Origin: Megalopta genalis
Lineage: Eukaryota; Arthropoda; Insecta; Hymenoptera; Halictidae
Reading direction: 5' to 3'
Length of the DNA: 64,000 nucleotides
NCBI RefSeq assembly: GCF_051020955.1
Contig: NC_135014.1
Location: forward strand, 25,533,221 to 25,597,220
Positions 12,521 to 27,000 of this stretch are shown here, one piece after another (position 1 is the first letter of the stretch; every line of letters starts with the position of its first letter). A program made the position numbers and the translations under genes. The notes beneath the pieces are model-generated. The model searched no databases and was not told the DNA's origin. It saw only the letters and a program-made list of their open reading frames with translations.

Positions 12521-14004
12521 GCTTATGGCTTTTGGAGATAGCTCATGGTCCTCTAAACTAGCTCATAGTCTCCGGAACTAGCTCATGGACCTTGAAACTA
12601 GCCCATGATCTTTGGGGTAAGTCCGTCATACTCGAAGTAAGTTTGTGGTCTTTGGAGCTGGCTCATGGTCCTCTAAACTAGACCATGATCCTTAGGACTA
12701 GCTGATGGACTTAGGACTAGCTCTAAACTGGACCATGGTCCTCAGGGCTAGCTCATGGTCCTCAAAACTAGCCCATGATCTTTGGGGTAAGTCGATCATT
12801 CTCGAAGTAAGTTTGTGGTCCTCAGGGCTGGCTCATGGTCCTCTAAACTAGACCATGATCCTTAGGACTAGCTCTAAACTAGACCATGGTCCTCAGGGCT
12901 AGCTCATGGTCCTCAAAACTAGTCTATGATCTTTGGGGTAAGTCCGTCATTCTTCACTCCTGAAAGTAAGTTTGTGATATTTAGAGCTAGCTCATGGTTC
13001 TCTGAACTAGTCCATACACCTCAGAACTAGCTCAAGGACCTCTAAACTAGACCATGATTCTTAGGGTTAGCTGATGGTGCTCTAAACTAGACCATGGTCC
13101 TTAAAGTTACCTCATGGTCCTCGAAGTTGGCCTATGATCTTTGGACTAAGTTAATGGTCCTCAAAGTGTAAGTTCATAGTCCTTAAATCTAGCTTATTGT
13201 CCTCAAGACTAACCTATGATCTTCTGAATTAACTCATGGTCCTTGGTAATAGCCTATGGTCCTTGAAGCTGGTCCATGGTTCTTGGAATAAGTCAATGAT
13301 CCTCAAAGTAAGTTTAAAGCTAGCTCATGGTACTCTGAACTAGCCCATAGATTTTGGAACTAGTTCAAAGACCTCGAAACTAGACCATGGTCCTTAGGAC
13401 TAGCTCGTGGTTCTTTAAACTATATCACAGTCCTTAGAGCTAGCTCATAGTCCTCGAAATTAGTCTATAATATTTGAAGTAAGTCAATGATCCTGAAAGT
13501 TTAAGTCCATGGTCTTTAGAACCAGCTTATGGTCTATGATCCTTTGAACTAGCTAATGGTCTTCAAAACTAGTCTATGATCCTTTGAACTAGCCAATGGT
13601 CTTCAAAACTAGCCTATGATCCTTCGGACTAAGTCATAGTTCTTAGTGATAGCCCATGGTCCTCGATGCTAGTCCATGATCCTCCATGTAAACCCATGGA
13701 ACTTAGAGCCAGCTAGGAACTAGCCCATGCTCTTTGAAGTAAGCCCATGGTCCTTAGAATCAGCTGATGGTCCTAGGAACTAGTCCATGATCTTTGTAAT
13801 AAGCTCATGATCCTCGAAGTAATTTCATGGTCTTCAGAACTAGCCCATGATTCCCGAAACTAGCCCATGGTCTACGAAGTGAACACATGATCTTCAAAAC
13901 TGACCCATGATCCTTGCAGATAGCCTATGATCCCTGGAATAAATCCATGGTCTTAAAAACTAGACAATGATCCCCGGAGCTAGACAATGATCCTTGAAGT
14001 AAAC
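12521..14004. repeat. Large minisatellite, 20-bp monomer, about 74 units
   Basis: The monomer is close to GCTCATGGTCCTCTAAACTA, with the CATGGTCC and CTAG positions best preserved. Many units keep an exact 20-bp spacing. A higher-order block beginning GCCCATGATCTTTGGGGTAA recurs near 12601, 12771 and 12918, so groups of units have been duplicated together. It lies just beyond the putative 3' end of the UGT gene. Confidence 0.93.
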
Positions 14005-14105
14005 CCTATCTCGTGTCTTTGCTAAATGCAGCTTGGATCAACCTGTTAGCAAGAAAATGTATCAAGAAAATTAGAGCTCGGTATTTAAGATCCTCTGTAT
14101 AAATC

Positions 14106-14111
14106 TTTATT
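14106..14111 (-). terminator. Possible polyadenylation signal of the UGT gene
   Basis: TTTATT on the + strand, hence AATAAA in the gene's sense, about 660 nt after the stop. It is the first exact AATAAA I found downstream. The 20-bp minisatellite begins just beyond it. Transcript data would be needed to confirm the 3' end. Confidence 0.3.
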
Positions 14112-14767
14112 TCGTACCTATGAATTGACGTCATAGTATCTGCTTACATTAAGAACGATATTATAACAATTTCAGAGGAACGCGTAAGAGTGCCTAGTTG
14201 CTAACGCAAAGGACTATCCTTCTGTAACAGCTACGGGATAACTTTTTATCAGAATAAAGAACCGCGGGACATTCGATCCTGAAGATTCGGCGGCGATAGA
14301 AAATCATGCGTGTTCCTCCGTATAAATTATGCTAAAGAAGCGCGTAGCTACGTTGCTCCAGAGGTCTGCGCTCCCTGGCGCAACCTAGATCCGCAACTGC
14401 ATCTCAATTGCCCTGAGAATAACGTCCCGCGGACGAACATCATTTAAATCATCGGTTAATAATTAATTAAACGAAGAACGCGTGATCCTACAAAATTCAG
14501 CATCGGCAGAGAAATTCGTCTATCTATTTCTTTCTAATTACTTTGAACAGGTATAGCCTAACCGCTCCTAATTACACTGGCCGGTGCCCCGCGATGCAAT
14601 CAATGTCCATTACTGCGACACACGATCCACGCGCGATAATAAAGTCGACAAAACAAGTCAATAATCGGATAAGAAAGTTCGCGAGACGTCGTGAGAGACC
14701 GTTCCTTAAGAGTTCCGCGAATTTCAAACGGTGATTGCGCCAGCGTCGGCTTCGAATCGAACCGTCG
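14112..14767 (-). other. Putative UGT 3' untranslated region
   Basis: Sequence between the TGA and the first AATAAA. It is mixed-composition, not repetitive, and has no convincing open frame. Its extent is inferred from the signal only. Confidence 0.35.
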
Positions 14768-15068
14768 TCAATTCTCCTTCTTCTCCGCGGCCGCAGATTG
14801 ATCTTCGCTGCTCGTCTTCTTCCGACCGAACAGAAGGCATTTGGTTGCTCGGTAGGCGACGTAGAGGGTCAGCAACCCTATAACTGCGAAAGCAGCCAAG
14901 ACATCAACGAGATTGCGAACGCACCAGGGCATCTTCGCCGCTTCGCTCTTCACGTACGGCAAGCCGTTGCCTCTGCCGATGTACTCCGTCCACCATACCG
15001 CCGTTTCGAGCGCGCTCGAAGGTCGGTCTCGGAACGCTTTTGACAGTCTGCGGGCGTTCACCATGTAG
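14768..15068 (-). CDS. UGT: UGT coding exon 3 (C-terminal helix, membrane anchor, ER-retrieval tail)
   Basis: The acceptor is a pyrimidine-rich stretch ending CAG (AG at 15070-15069). The exon starts with the base completing Ser445, then YMVNARRLSKAFRDRP, the conserved segment that follows the donor-site domain in UGTs. ETAVWWTEYI (466-475) is also typical. A hydrophobic helix at about 498-517 is followed by a basic stretch and a Ser/Glu/Lys-rich cytosolic tail ending KKEN, which fits the KKxx dilysine ER-retrieval rule. The stop is TGA at 14770-14768. The exon lies 30.5 kb from exon 2. Confidence 0.95.
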
Positions 15069-18000
15069 CTGCGACAGAAAGTGATTTCGGGGTTAGAGAA
15101 ATTTCACGGCGCGCGTGAAAGGCATCCCGCCATCGAATCAGCTAATGCAGGGACATTTTTAGCTATCTGTTACAGAAAATCGGTTGAAAATGATTTCTAC
15201 GATCGTTGCTGACGTTTATGCCGAACTATGTTCTGCGATGTGTTTAGAAACATGATTCAGTATTATGAATGTCAATGTTATTGTTGCATATAAATTTACA
15301 GAACAATGTGATACATAATAAAACAAGATAATAAAATAATACAATATGATAAATGAAATAAATATAGAAAATATAATATAATCAATAATATAATAAATAA
15401 AATAAATATAATGAGTATAATGTAGTATATATTGTAATGGAACAATGTAATAATAAAATAATAATATAAGAATCTCTCTTCTCTAATTATGATGAATTTT
15501 ATGAGATATATATATTTCATGCATGACAGCATTTTTTACCATCAAGTCAATATATTTTGTCTATAATGAGCACCTATAATAAATAAGCATCTATAATAAA
15601 ATTAATCAAATTGATTTATAATAAGCGTCATTAACAACAAAATTACCTGATCATTCGAAATTGTCCGTGACCTAATTTCCAATTAATCGAGTTATACTGT
15701 ATATATTAAGAAATTAATAAAAAAATATACATGTATAACTGATAAAATGTAAACAAATACAGTAAATTCTCCCTAATTGACACTGAACTTATACACAAAA
15801 CTGGACAATTTGGAAAGAGGAGATAGAAAGAGGAGCCTCGCGGTTCGCTTTTATAATTACCCATTGTCAACAACTATAAAAATATAGAAATATAAAAATA
15901 TGATCGTACTCCCTCTCCCCAAAATGTCCATCTGAGCGTCAATTAAAAAGAATTCACTGTATTGCAATATAAAAACAAGCACAACGTAAACACATAAATA
16001 ATGCGAAGAAGACAAATAAAAGCAACTAAAACGATGGCAAATAAAAGCAAATAACGTAAAACAAAGTACAGTAATTTTCAACGATGCCTCGATTATTCAA
16101 TCGAGAAAGAATATCGGTACAGCACGAACGAAAACTTCGCCCCGGTAACGATCGAGATCGTCCAAACATCGTTGCAACATGAATTCCGTAACAGGAACGC
16201 ACGTTCACAACGTGGCACACTGCGGAAACCTTTTTAGCCCGGCCCCATTTTGGTCTCCAGTAACAAATTCCTAAAAGGAGACGATCGTTTCATGGGATTC
16301 GATGGGAAGGCGCTCTTAACGCGCCGCTGCGGCGCAGCGCGACGATGATCGCGGGCGGCGCATCGGTCTCTCTCGAGCTTTTTTGTTCCGCGGCGCAGTT
16401 AACAACGTTGCCCGGGCAATGCAGGAACCGTTAAATAATTCATGGAACACGGGGATCGATCGGCCACTCGATATACCGGAGACGAGAGGAAAAAGATGCG
16501 ACGGGGATACTTTATAAATATCTCCGGGAGCTTTTAACGGGACGCTTATCGGTCACCCGGAAACAACCTTTTCCATATCGATGAGAAATCCGGAAGAACG
16601 TCTTCGAGGAGCCGACGGACAGGAGACAATAGATATACAACAGACAATAGATAGATCACAATGGCCGGAGAGTAATCTCCGCGAACACCCGTTCGCAACC
16701 GGTCGCTCGAGAATCGCTATTGTTCACCAGGTGTTCGAGGACGTCATGTGTAAAGAACCGTAAGGATAGCCGACAGATAATGCCTTGAAAAATAGATAAA
16801 CGCGCGGAGCATTGTTCGTCGTTGTTCGCTTATGGGGAAATATCGTTCACATTTTTTGCTATTTAAGCGATCGCCGGATTGGGGATGTTCGCGAGTTCGT
16901 CGCAGATTTTTCTAACGCAAGTATAAATTGTCGTAGTCTAACAGCGCTTTTATTCTAGTTTTACTGTGAGTAAAAATAAAACGTGGAAAGCCATTTTAAT
17001 TTACACTTCGATCATGCACATTATTTTCAAATACTGTCCAAGCCTGCACGTAATGGCAGTTGGGCTCGTTTTTATAGTTACCGATTGTCAACAGCTATAA
17101 AAATATATAAATATAATAATAATAATAATAATAATAAAATGTAATGATAATAGTAATAATAATAATAATAATAATAAAATATAATGATAATAGTAATAAT
17201 AATAATAACAATAAAATATAATGATAATAGTAATAATAATGATAATAAATATATAAATATAAATATAAATCAATAAATATAAAAATATAATCGTACTTCC
17301 TCTTCCGAAATTGTCAATTTTCGTGCGTAATCTAAGCGCGAATTAGGGAGAAATTACATTTCCGCGAAACTGCTTGAAATCTGCTCGGAGAAAAATTCGA
17401 AAATCATCGAGTCGCCAAAAGAAGTCGATTTCCGAAAGTTTCGGCGGCGTCGCGATCCTTTAATTTTGGTCTCCGTCCAACCAGAACGGTTCGGACACAG
17501 GGTGCACCGGTGACAGAGGTGCACAACAGAGTTCACGGGTGCGCAGGGAAACGCGAAGAGCGCGTTGGGCGAGCAGTGGGCGCGCGGGGGCGGGTGCTGC
17601 GCTCGCAACCATCCCCGACGACCCGGAACACACAATTTACCAATCGGTATTCTCCATTATTCGTGTTTACAGCTGTAGGCCGCGAATCAACCTGGCCCCC
17701 CCTGTTATTTGCCTCGGTCAAATTCAGTCGCAGGCCTGCGGTGGTTTTGAATTAACCATCAATTTTAAGCGCGTTCGTCGTCCCTACCGTCGACGTCGAC
17801 GTCGCCCGTCCCCGCGAACGGACCAAACGCCGGGACGCGACGGCTCGCAGGGTGTCGGATGGACGCTACATTCGGCAAATTAATTTATTGTTCGGAGCAC
17901 CGGCTGGCCGACAACGGATTACGCCGGAGAAAGATGTGAAGGCGATTCGGCTCGGAACGTTGCTGGCCGATGCTGTTCGATTTTGCGGCTGTCGCGAGAT

Positions 18001-21000
18001 TCCTGCGAAGGTTCTTCATGGGAGGATTATGCGATTATGAGGATGTTTATGGAAAATTTAAATTATTCGATTGTTGGAAGTGTAGGCGATGAAATGACTT
18101 TTTGTTTTGGGTAATTGTAACAGATAGAAAGAAATGTAACAATGTTCTTAAATTCTTGCGAAGTCTTGCTTGTTTTAATAATTGTAATAAATTCTTCTAT
18201 TGTTTTTCGACTTTTAATAATTTTAATAAGTTGACAATGATGTAGCAATATCCTTAAATTCTTCCAACGTCTGTCTTCTTTTTAATAATTTCAGTAAATC
18301 CATGTAATGTCTTCCTTTTTTTTATAATTTTAATAAGTCGAAAATAATGCAACGGTGTTCTCAAATTCTTCTGAGATCTTGCCTTTTTTTATTAATTATA
18401 ATAAATTCTTTCAATGTCGAGGTTATTGACATAACCTCTTTTAATAATTGTAATGAATTCTTCTAAAGTCTTGTCTCTTTTAATAATTGTAATAAATTCT
18501 TCAATTGTCTTTCCACTTTTCTCTGTCCTCTTTTAACAGTTGCAATAAATTCTTGCAATGTTTTTTCTTCTTTCATAATTCTAATAAGGCAAAAATAATG
18601 CAACAATGTTCTCAAATTCTTCTGAAATCTTGTCTCTTTCAGTAATTGTAATAAATTCTTCTGTCTTTCCCCTTTCGATAAATCTAATAGGTTTAAAAAA
18701 AAATAGGTAATAATAGGTTTAAAATACTGTAACAAAAATTAATCCTTGAATTCCACTAATTAATATCTTTATATTTCCCTATAATCATAAGTTGAGTAAC
18801 GTTAATGGCGTTCGGTGAATTTTTTATCGTCTGTTCTTCCTTAGTGGTAAATCGAAGAGTTCCTTCGTAACAAATTGACTCATAAAAGCTTAATTATATG
18901 AAGATAATAGTTGGCAAGAGGGAAGACGGTCATATATTTTAATGCTAATAGCCAAGGGACCGGGGATGAAACTTTTCTAAGGCCAGAGCATGCTCATAGG
19001 GTGGAAGTTACGGCTCTGTAACGAGTAACGAATAATACATTTACATCCTTAAGGGTATCACCTTCTCGGAACCACTCGAGCATGTCTCAAATAACTCACT
19101 ATATCCACCGTGAATGCTCTCGAGAGGATCCCTATAGGGGAATACATTTTTCAAAAGCCGCGGAAGATTTAATGGGTAAAATGTGCAGAGCCGCGGCATA
19201 CTGTAACAATCTTCAGCTGGAGAAATTAAGTATGCGAAAGATTTATCGGTGTGTGCAGTTTTCACGCTGTACCCAGCGAATTGTACGTTTAGCGATTAAT
19301 AGAGCGTGCATCTTTTTGTGCGAAATAAAAATGTTCTGCAGAAATTTTACGGTACAATAATTAAACGAAGATGTGCTTCTTCTTTTGATAGATTTCGTTG
19401 AACTCAAAATCGTGAGACAGAATTAACAAATTCTTTTTGTGAAAGAATTTGCTCTGTACCTTCATTTACACATTTTTACCTTGAATTGGATACGTTTGAT
19501 ACAAATTATATTATATTATAAATTATATACTATGCTGTTGTTCATTGGAGGCCAGCATTTCAGTTTAATTTTATAACTTGTGTTAAGCAATTTTCTGGTA
19601 GGAAAAATCGATGCTAATTTATCGGAAAATTGGTAAATTTCACATGGCTAAACGAGGCATAATAGTTTCTATAAGACTAAACAAATATATATTTTATTTA
19701 ATTTTACTTTAATTTTTAATTTCATTTAATTTTATTCAATTCTTATAATTTCAATGAAGAAATTTGGAAACTCTATTGTCACTTAAGGTAAAATTGTAGA
19801 GGTTAGAATATAACTGGATGCACTTCCAATCATTTTATATACTTAATTTAGAGTTTTAATAATATTTTAAAATATTTTGATAATATCATCCTACACTCCT
19901 ATTTTAGTAAAATTATGTCTTATTTCTCAATGCTTCTGTCTACATCTTCAGCCTGTTTTCCATTGTCTTCCTATTTATCGATTATGATGATATAAACTTC
20001 TTCAAACTTCTTCTCAAACTCCTTTGAACTTCTTCAAACTACTTCCAACTTCTAGAAGTTCCTTCGAACTTCCTCAAACTACCTGTAACTTCTTGAAGTT
20101 CCTTTGAACTTCTTCAAACTACCTGCAATTTCTTGAAATTCCTTCGAACTTCTTCAAACCACTTCCAACTTCCTGAAGTTCCTTCGAACTTCCTCAAACT
20201 ACTTCCAACATCTTCAAACAATTTCTCCAACTTCATTCGCAGATAATTGCACCAACCACCCAATGCCAACCCTTTCTTTTGGGACCGCTCAGTCCCAAGT
20301 TAAACATTCGACGAAACAACTTTCGCCACAACATCTGTCCACAAACACCGCGAACAATTGTCCAACGACAATACAAGGGTCCGCCCAACAATCGAACAAA
20401 GCCGCATTATCAGCAAGCCGGCGCGACGGTGTCTTCGAGCGTGTGTCCAGACGCCGGCGTAGAACGGCGTATTTCACGTTTGCCCGCGATAGCGGCCAAT
20501 TTCGGTGTTACAACGGTGCGCGAGGTGTCCCTGGGTGCGGTGGTTGGTCGGCCCCGGGGGTGCGATAGCATTCCACGGATCACAGAGCCATCGTTCTTTC
20601 GCGACCGCAATTAGAATCCCCTAACCGAACACATTCGTGCGCGCGGGGCCGCCGCGGACGATTTGTGCGTGCGCGAGCGCCGTCCCGGAAGTCGCATCCG
20701 GGAAAACGAAGAGGCCTCCGAGTCCCTACGATAACGTTCCAAGCACCCGGGAAGTAAGTTGCCGGCGTGTCGGTGCGGGTGGCCGGGTGTGCGCCAGGGC
20801 CGAGCGACAACGATCCGAGATATCGCGGGAATTATGATCCCCCGGAGATACGAGTCGTCCTCAGAAATGGGGATAGAAATGGTTCCTCGCCTAACTTTCG
20901 CTACATCTGCCTGCAGACTTTCCCGGCAAATAATTTCGCCCGGTTTCCGATAACGCTGCTGCTCCTAACCCCTTCCCACCGCCCGCCGCGGAAACTGTTC

Positions 21001-24000
21001 CGTAACCCTGACCGAAAGAATCGTTGCAGTTCACGAGCAACTATGGGAGATACGATCCACGCCGTTTTCCACTTCGTTTGCGCAATCTGTACAGGGCGAT
21101 CATCGAATCCGCGATTCAAGATCTCGACGACGGAGTTGGGAAGTACGTTTTTATTGTAGGGAACTCGCGATTATGGACGTTTCTCGTTGTGAGAGATGGT
21201 TGCAGGCGATGCTGGGAATTTTCGATGATGCTGGTGTTGTGAATAAAGGGTCGGGTAATTTTAGATGACACTTGTAAAGGGTTAAGTCATTTTAGATGAT
21301 GCTGGACTTGTGAATAAAGGATCGGGAAATTTTAGGTAACGTTGGACTTGTAAATAAAGGGTCGGGTAATTTTCGATGATGCTAAATTTGTAAATTAAGG
21401 GTCGGGTAATTTTAGATGACGCTATACTTGTAATGGATTAAGTCATTTTAGATAATGCTGGACTTATGCAGAAAGAATCAGAAAATTTTAGGTAACGTTG
21501 GACTTGTAAATAAAGGGTCGGGTAATTTTCGATGATGCTAGATTTGTAAATAAAGCGTCGGATAATTTTCGATGATGCTAAATTTGTAAATAAAGGGTCG
21601 GATAATTTTCTATGATGATAAATTTGTAAATAAAGGATCGGGTAATTTTAGATGACTCATGAATGAAAAATTAGATAACTTTAAACGATGCCAGACTTCT
21701 GAATAAAGGATCACTTAATTTTGGTCGATGCTAGAATCATAAATGAAGCATTTGATGACTTATAAATAAAAGATCGGGAAATTTTAGGTATCGCTGGACT
21801 TGTAAATAAAAGCCATTTTTGACAATGCTAAACTCGCGATTACAGGGTCAGGTAATTTTAGACGATGTTAGAATGATGAATAAAGAATCGATTAATTTTA
21901 AGTGCCACTAGACTTGTACACGAAGTGTCTGCCGATGTTAAACGGTGCTCGAAATTTTACGAGGACGTACTTACAATTGAATTCACGTCCAAAGTATTTC
22001 CTCGAACGTTTCCCCGCCGTTCGACGATTTCGAAGTGCTCTAGTATCTCTGATATAAAGTGTCATAAATTTCACGAAACTGATGTCAACGCTGCTGATCT
22101 TAGTGCGTTATTGCAATAGCTCGAGTAGATACGTTTGCAACTGATACTACAACTTGCAAAACAGAACGTGTTCCACGGTAAAAAAAAAACAGCTGTCACC
22201 TTCAGCTCGAAATGGAAACTGGAATGCATAATCAGATCTTTGGTATGCCAAAGTAGCATGCTAAATTTTTCATTGCAAAAAAAATAACCTTGAATAATGA
22301 TTAACGATCTCTACGTAGATTCATCTAGATCCGATCAGACCATCGAGATTCAGTATGCAAATTGTTTTAACGAGCATGCTTACTTCGAACTTGACGCGAG
22401 AACGACATTTTCATCGATTAATTATCGTGAACATGACTGCTCGTAGTTCAGTGTTTCATTATAGACACTAAAAAACTAGGTAAGTTAAAATACCATGCTG
22501 ACTCGTTACTGAACAGAAGTAAAAACTGCGCTCGAAATCATTTTCGAATCTGAACCATTCATAATTGAAATTAATGAATGATAAAATAGCGACAATTCAT
22601 TACGATATAAGAACCCAGAATTCCTGCAAAATGTATATAAAATATATGTAATAATTATTGCTTGACGAGTACTTCATTGAATAAATGAATGAATGAGCGA
22701 ATGAATTAAGTAATAATAATCAATTAAGCAATCGTCAAGTAATAATTATATATGTAACATGTAATGAATGAATGAAAGAGCGAATGAATTAAGTAATAAT
22801 AATCAATTAAGCAATCATCAAGTAAAAATTATATATGTAATATGTAATAAATGAATGAAAGAGCGAATGAATTAAGTAATAATAATCAATTAAGTAATCA
22901 TCAAGTAATAATTATACATGTACAATTATTATATAAGCAGCAATATTACATATTATAAATTAATAATAAGTAATAATCAAATAAGTAATCAATGAACGAT
23001 CCTTCGCCCTTGATTTTCAAGATGGATCACTTCGTCTCTTTCAAACAGACTGCGTTGCCATACGACACGATTTATATCATTTTCGTAGCATTTAATTGGC
23101 AACAAGAGCAACGAACTCGAGCGAACAGAACCGAATCTATCGGAACCGGCCGATCGAAATTCGCTCGGCCGAAATTTCGAGGCAGTCGGCCGCGTAAGAA
23201 ATTCCGCGTGCGAGGGCAGATAATGTTCGTCGGCGGTGAGTGCGAAGGTAGCGGTCGCATAATGAACGAGACATCCGGTTATCGGGATCTCGGCACGGCG
23301 CTTCGCCGTTTGCAAATTCCCTGGAAACGAGTCACGAATATTCCCGGCCACGGAGCTCGAATCGGTGCCGCTGAATATGCAGGTACACGCAATTAAAATA
23401 TTCGCCGACGCCACGCGCTCGCTCGCTCGTTCGCGTCCTCCCGCGTCCTGCCGCTCGCTCGCCCGCGCGTCGCTCCGCGCGGAAAGTAATTTCCCGAGGA
23501 GAAGGAATTTTTCAAAGTTAGTTTGCCAGTCTCGTCATGCGTTATATTGGCCGGCGAAGTTGGCGAAATTCGAGGCGGACCCGGGCGCAAAGTAATCTTC
23601 GTCCCCTCGTAATTCCTTCGAAGTTACTTTACGATTTGCCCGGCTCGGGAGCCAGCTGGCTAGCCCGCTCCGCTCGGTTCCGCTCCGCTCTGTTCCGCTC
23701 CGCTCCGGTCTGCTGTCGCTCTCGCCAGCCAACTCGCAGACGCGTCACCCAACTTACTTTCCGGCTTGCAACGTTATCGCGGCGAGCCGAGGAGCCTCTC
23801 CTCGTCTCTTCCAATTAGCCGCGGTAACAGAATTCACATTATTCAGGATCCTCCGCGGCACCGTTCTCGAAATTATAAACCATAATTTAAGGATCGTATT
23901 GCAAATCGCGTCGCAATTACGGAGCATCCAGCCTCGAGCAGTTCGAACGGAAACTTCGCTGGCCGAGCGGCCGAGCTTTCTTCGAATTAACGCGAATGAT

Positions 24001-27000
24001 CTTCTGCGAAACGCGATCGAAAAACGCTTTCGTCGATGATTTGGTAATCGAAGACCCGAATCGATGCGCCAGAAGATCGGAATCATGTTTTAACGCGCTC
24101 GGCAGAGAGAATCAATCAAGAAAATTTCGGCGACGTCGATGCAATTTAATGATTGAATATACTTAATTGAATATAATACTTAAATGATGTGTCGTACTAT
24201 TGCTATTTTAATTGGTACCGTCGTCGTATACGTCAAAACTAATATATTAGTTATTATTAAAATGATAATATATATATAATATGATATATCATTCATTATT
24301 AAATTAAATTATTATTTATTACCAAAACAATAATATACAATATAATGTATTATTTATTACTAAATTAAATTATTATCTGTTATTAAAATAATAATATATA
24401 ATATAAAATAATATAACACAAAATATAAATAAATAAATAACATAAAAATTAGAATAGAACATGCGAAGTTCCACTGTGTCCTTGAACTCTCGTAATTCCT
24501 TCCTAAACGTTGTACTGGACCGATTAATGTTCGTCGCAAACGCATGAAATCCGCGAATCCGGTAACGACAGTCGATCCGTGTTGATCCGTGGCAACCGGT
24601 TCAAAGAGACTTCGCGAAAAATCCAAAAAAAGGCGCGAGGGCCTGTGTAATCAGCCTGTCGACCACCGCAAATTCATTAACGCCGGCAGGATATTATCGA
24701 CGCGTTATTCCGCGCCGGAAACGAGATACAGCTGTAACGCGACCGCGAAACGCTTAACAAACAGCCGGCGAAACGAGCGTTCGCGTTCGCACGGGCTAAT
24801 TGGGCCAGAAGCAGAAAAGTCCGGCAACGGGGTATATGTTTCATTTGCACCTGACACAAACAACGTTTAAATCCTCAATTACAGTCGCTCGGCCGTTACG
24901 CGGACAGGATATCCGTTTGACGTACGTGCCCGTTAATTTTCGAACGCGGTTCCGGCGCGGGCCGAGGGAAGGGGACGCGCGCCGCGACACCGGTTACACG
25001 CGACACGAAACGGTTCCCTCGAAACACCGGGGACCCTTAAATCGTTCCGGCCAAGGGCTTTCTCCTGTTCCGGCCGCCGCGAATGCCCGCGATTCGGTTG
25101 CCGGCCGGTTTCGCGGTCCACGTAAGTATTTTCCGCGCGATTTCGCGCCCGATGTCGGCGCAGCCTCATTGACAAACGGCTCCGGCCGCGTTATCAACCG
25201 CTTGCACTCGCCGAATTTCCTTGGACCGGCTGCCGAAAACGGCGACCTATTTAGTCGCCAAGCAGGAACGCGCGAGCTTTACGAAAAATATCGAATGCTG
25301 GGACCTCGGAAATAATTGGGATAAAAGATTGCATCGATACAGATCTTTTAAAACAGAAGATGTTAATTTTTGATGCGTCAGAATTATCAGATTTCGTCAC
25401 TAAAAAAATTTGTACACTGTACAATCAAAGGATCTCCGAAGAAAATCCTAGAAACGTCGATGAATTTCGCGGAGTCCTTTGAATCGGTCAATTCAGGAGA
25501 CAAAAACTGGCTCCGGTTTCCCAGTTTATATAACGATTAAAAAGCGGTCTTTCAAAAATCGAGTACAACGGTACAAAAGTAGAAGCTTCGGCCTTTAAAA
25601 TGAGCACAGATAGACTGTCCTACGAGTTCTTCTCACGGAGTTACAGCTGTTCGATCGTCGACAATTTTCCTGACCTTTTAATTTTGCAGGTTAATGGATT
25701 TCTCGCGTCCGCGTTAATTGTAAGCTGTAATTGTGATCTGCTGACGGAAATATCTGGATCGTGATCTAATCCGACGTGTTTTTTTTTATAACACGAATGG
25801 GTGAAATGATCGAAATTTTTCTGCGAATTTTCGAACCAGCTCCTTCGAGATCAACGGCGATTAGGTGTAGCACGAAACAGCTCAGAATTTCGACCGAACG
25901 CCAGAAAATTGGAATTTAGATGGAACATTAATCCTCTTATTAGACTTAATATAAATAGCTGGTAATTTAAACTAGATGCTAGGGAACTAGAATTTAGATG
26001 GAACGTTAAGCCTCAGATTTACGAGGATCATCGCGTCAAAACATCGATTTCGACGGAACTTCGCGCGTTTGTAATTTCGCTAAAAATATTTTGCATGCGT
26101 CCAGGTAAAAATTGGGAAATTATTGTAGACATACTAAACGACGCAGGGATGAAATACTTTTCCTAATGTGTTCAAGCATTGCTCGATATCCTAAATAAAC
26201 GTTCACTGTATACTATATTTATTTATTACGTATTTAATGATGCTTATTATTGGACCGTGAATTTTACGCATTTATGGCAAATAGAAGAAGAATTTAAGGA
26301 CGCTGTTACATTATTTTCAACTGTTTACAATCGTTAAAAACGGAAAGACATTTTTATCTGATTCATGTTCCACGAAATTAATTTAGACAGCTTTTATTTC
26401 GCCTAAAAATCCACGGTCTTGTAACGAGCTTCCACGTATTTTTTAATGTCAACAAATCTGTCATTTCTCTGTACAACAATGACAGAGAAAATCGTTTAAA
26501 CCACAATTATGTCACCTGAGAACGTGGAGCAATTTAACAGGATCGTTGAAAAACATAAAATCCCATTCGACATTCGTTATACTTATTTTTTATCAACGAT
26601 AGCTTCAAAGAAAAATATGTAGAAAATTAGAAGAACCTTCTATCGATATCAGAGTGGTATTTTAAGTCCGAGGTGTTCCGCGAAGCGTCGAAAAAATCGA
26701 GAAGTCTCCGAAATTCTCGAAAGAAAAGAAACGCGGCGAAGGCGAGCTGCGAAATCGTCGCGATCGCGGAATCATCGGCGAGCAGATCGATAAGATTCGC
26801 CGAGAGCATTAGGTCGAATAAAGACGAGGGACGATCGCATCCTCGCTTAGCCGCGGCGAGCTTATCGGGGTTCGGTGGAACGGGGCGAAAAAAGGAAAGA
26901 GCGAAGGTGAAATAGCCCTCGGGCCCCGAGCTCCGATCCAATTAGATTTTTAATAAAAGTTTACCCATCCCGCCGCTCTGTCCCGCGAGTCACGTACCGG

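Noticed and set aside
24800..25315. 171-residue frame in an intron 2 island
   Set aside because: Stop-poor CpG-rich DNA with mirrored frames on the other strand; no recognisable domain.
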